A stretch of DNA of 5,235 bases, taken from the NCBI GenBank assembly GCA_934675225.1, contig CAKUQA010000127.1, positions 1 through 5,235 on the forward strand, read 5' to 3'. Position 1 is the first letter of the stretch; every line of letters starts with the position of its first letter. Positions 4,052 through 5,235 of the stretch are shown piece after piece. The notes under the pieces were generated by a model. The model made no database searches, was not told the origin of the DNA, and worked only from the letters and a program-made list of their open reading frames with translations. The translations under genes and the position numbers were made by a program. This stretch comes from an uncultured Candidatus Melainabacteria bacterium. Its GTDB lineage: Bacteria > Cyanobacteriota > Vampirovibrionia > Gastranaerophilales > Gastranaerophilaceae.

Positions 4052-5235
4052 ATGGCAAAATATACAAAAGAAATAATAGAAACAGAAAACTCAAAGCTTA
4101 TATATAGAGTAAATGATGAAACTAATGAAAGAAAATTAGTTGCAAATATTGAGATGGGAGATAAACCTTCTATAAAATATTATATAGATAACTTTATTGT
4201 AGATGAAATAAGTATTGAAAATCGTTCAAATTTTCCGAAAGGGGTTTCTGATTTAGGTGTTATCACATCAGTAATGGATAAAATTAATAAACAATTAAAA
4301 AAACTACAAAAACCAATAACTGAATTTATAATTTCAGATAAAAAAGCTACTACTATTAAATATAGTGGGAAAAGTAAAGAATGCTTTAAAGTTATATTTA
4401 ATTCCAATGATATTGAATCTTTACAAAACAAATATAATCTATATAAAAGAATTGCATCTAATAATTTAAATATTTCTACACAACAACTTCTACATGAAAA
4501 AGCTCCATCAATCTTTACAGAAGAACAAAAATCTATTAATTTGAGCAAAAAAGTATTTATGGATAATTTAAGAGAAGGTATAAAAAAAGATTTAACAGTT
4601 GAGGATGTCCAAAAGTTAGGTGATTTTTATATAGAAGCAAGTACAAAATTTGTGAGAAAAGATGTTAAAGAAAAATTACTTGTTGATTTACAAGACAAAA
4701 CAAAAATTATTGCTCTAGAAAGTTTAATGAATGAATACAAGGAATTACTTGAAGAAGAACCTGCTGAAAATAAGTGGCAAAAGTTCTTTGAGAAATATAT
4801 TACAATATTAGATAGTCGTTATATCAAAGTTTTAGATAAAAATAATATTTCCACATATACTACTAAAAAACCAGATTTAATTTTATTAGATTTATATAAA
4901 TTTATTGATTTATACGAATTAAAGAAGACAAATACAAATTTACTTGAATATGATAATAGTCATAAAAATTATTATTGGCACAAAGACATTGCAATGGTTA
5001 TTGCTCAAGCAGAAAAATATGTGCGGAAAATGACTGAAAATTCATCTACATTAATAAGAGAAATAAAGGAAGATAGTGGTCTTGTTGTTGACATTGTCAA
5101 ACCCAAAGCAATTATTGTTGCAGGACATAGTAAATATTTAAATAATGATAATAAAATTAATGATTTTAAACTCTTGAGGGAGAGTTTAAAAGACATTACC
5201 TTTATTTTATATGATGAATTTTATAAGCAATTAAA
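4052..5235 (+). CDS. sduA: Shedu anti-phage nuclease SduA (DUF4263), 3' end outside window
   Basis: The frame is open for 394 codons to the right edge with no stop. The C-terminal part carries a PD-(D/E)XK nuclease pattern of the Shedu/DUF4263 type: ENKWQKFFEKY (239-249, Glu239 and Trp242), PDLILLD (274-280, Asp275), YELKK (288-292, Glu289 and Lys291), and the helix WHKDIAMVIAQAEKY (309-323) with Gln319. KPKAIIVAGHSK (350-361) follows. The putative catalytic set is Asp275, Glu289 and Lys291. The N-terminal 230 residues match no domain I recognise. Such regions vary among Shedu proteins and are thought to act in sensing. Shedu is known as a single-gene defence system in which an oligomeric nuclease attacks invading DNA. 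At 394+ residues the visible part should be nearly the whole protein. It starts six bases after the hsdS fragment, so it is probably co-transcribed with the R-M genes. It is clearly more AT-rich than hsdM. Confidence 0.88.
   Translation, partial: MAKYTKEIIETENSKLIYRVNDETNERKLVANIEMGDKPSIKYYIDNFIVDEISIENRSNFPKGVSDLGVITSVMDKINKQLKKLQKPITEFIISDKKATTIKYSGKSKECFKVIFNSNDIESLQNKYNLYKRIASNNLNISTQQLLHEKAPSIFTEEQKSINLSKKVFMDNLREGIKKDLTVEDVQKLGDFYIEASTKFVRKDVKEKLLVDLQDKTKIIALESLMNEYKELLEEEPAENKWQKFFEKYITILDSRYIKVLDKNNISTYTTKKPDLILLDLYKFIDLYELKKTNTNLLEYDNSHKNYYWHKDIAMVIAQAEKYVRKMTENSSTLIREIKEDSGLVVDIVKPKAIIVAGHSKYLNNDNKINDFKLLRESLKDITFILYDEFYKQL

Noticed and set aside
4045..4110. ATG at 4045 overlapping the hsdS stop as start of the next gene
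   Set aside because: That frame stops after about 20 codons; ATG 4052 opens the long Shedu frame and has a well-spaced GGAG.
4180..5196. Minus-strand frames at 4180-4548 and 5005-5196
   Set aside because: Both are antisense to the Shedu gene, whose protein motifs are clear; their hydrophobic look comes from the reverse complement of A-rich codons.

Overview
The window is AT-rich bacterial DNA carrying a defence locus read entirely on the + strand. No housekeeping gene, rRNA or tRNA is present to fix the host. Low G+C, clear AAGGAG-type ribosome binding sites and an IS30-type transposase end fit many low-GC bacteria, and I do not assign a genus.

Left part (1-702): the last codons of an IS30-family transposase lie at the window edge (1-70). 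An AT-rich non-coding stretch of about 360 bases follows and ends in a densely folded segment (291-403). Next comes a small frameshifted gene for a Cys/His-rich protein of about 69 residues (433-641), then a perfect 11-bp hairpin (655-680).

Right part (703-5235): five tightly packed coding segments look like one operon. They are a single-TRD half-size type I specificity subunit (hsdS, 703-1338), a full-length type I methyltransferase (hsdM, 1338-2903), a rhuM gene that loses its conserved C-terminus at residue 227 (2904-3626), a headless C-terminal piece of a second hsdS (3590-4045), and a Shedu (SduA, DUF4263) nuclease gene that starts at 4052 and runs off the right edge without a stop. The two genes of each adjoining pair overlap or lie within 6 bases of each other.

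Inferred history: an ancestral hsdM-rhuM-hsdS operon suffered a deletion that joined the middle of rhuM to the middle of hsdS near 3584-3592. The upstream half-HsdS may now be the only complete specificity subunit for HsdM in this window. No hsdR is visible. If it exists it should lie beyond the Shedu gene, and otherwise the HsdM/half-HsdS pair is an orphan methylase. Shedu is normally a self-sufficient single-gene anti-phage nuclease. Here it is embedded in the R-M operon and is clearly more AT-rich than hsdM, suggesting separate acquisition. The most unusual points are the rhuM/hsdS junction with an A8 tract that could join the two frames, the Shedu gene inside a type I R-M operon, and the folded leader with mutually exclusive stems before the broken small gene.
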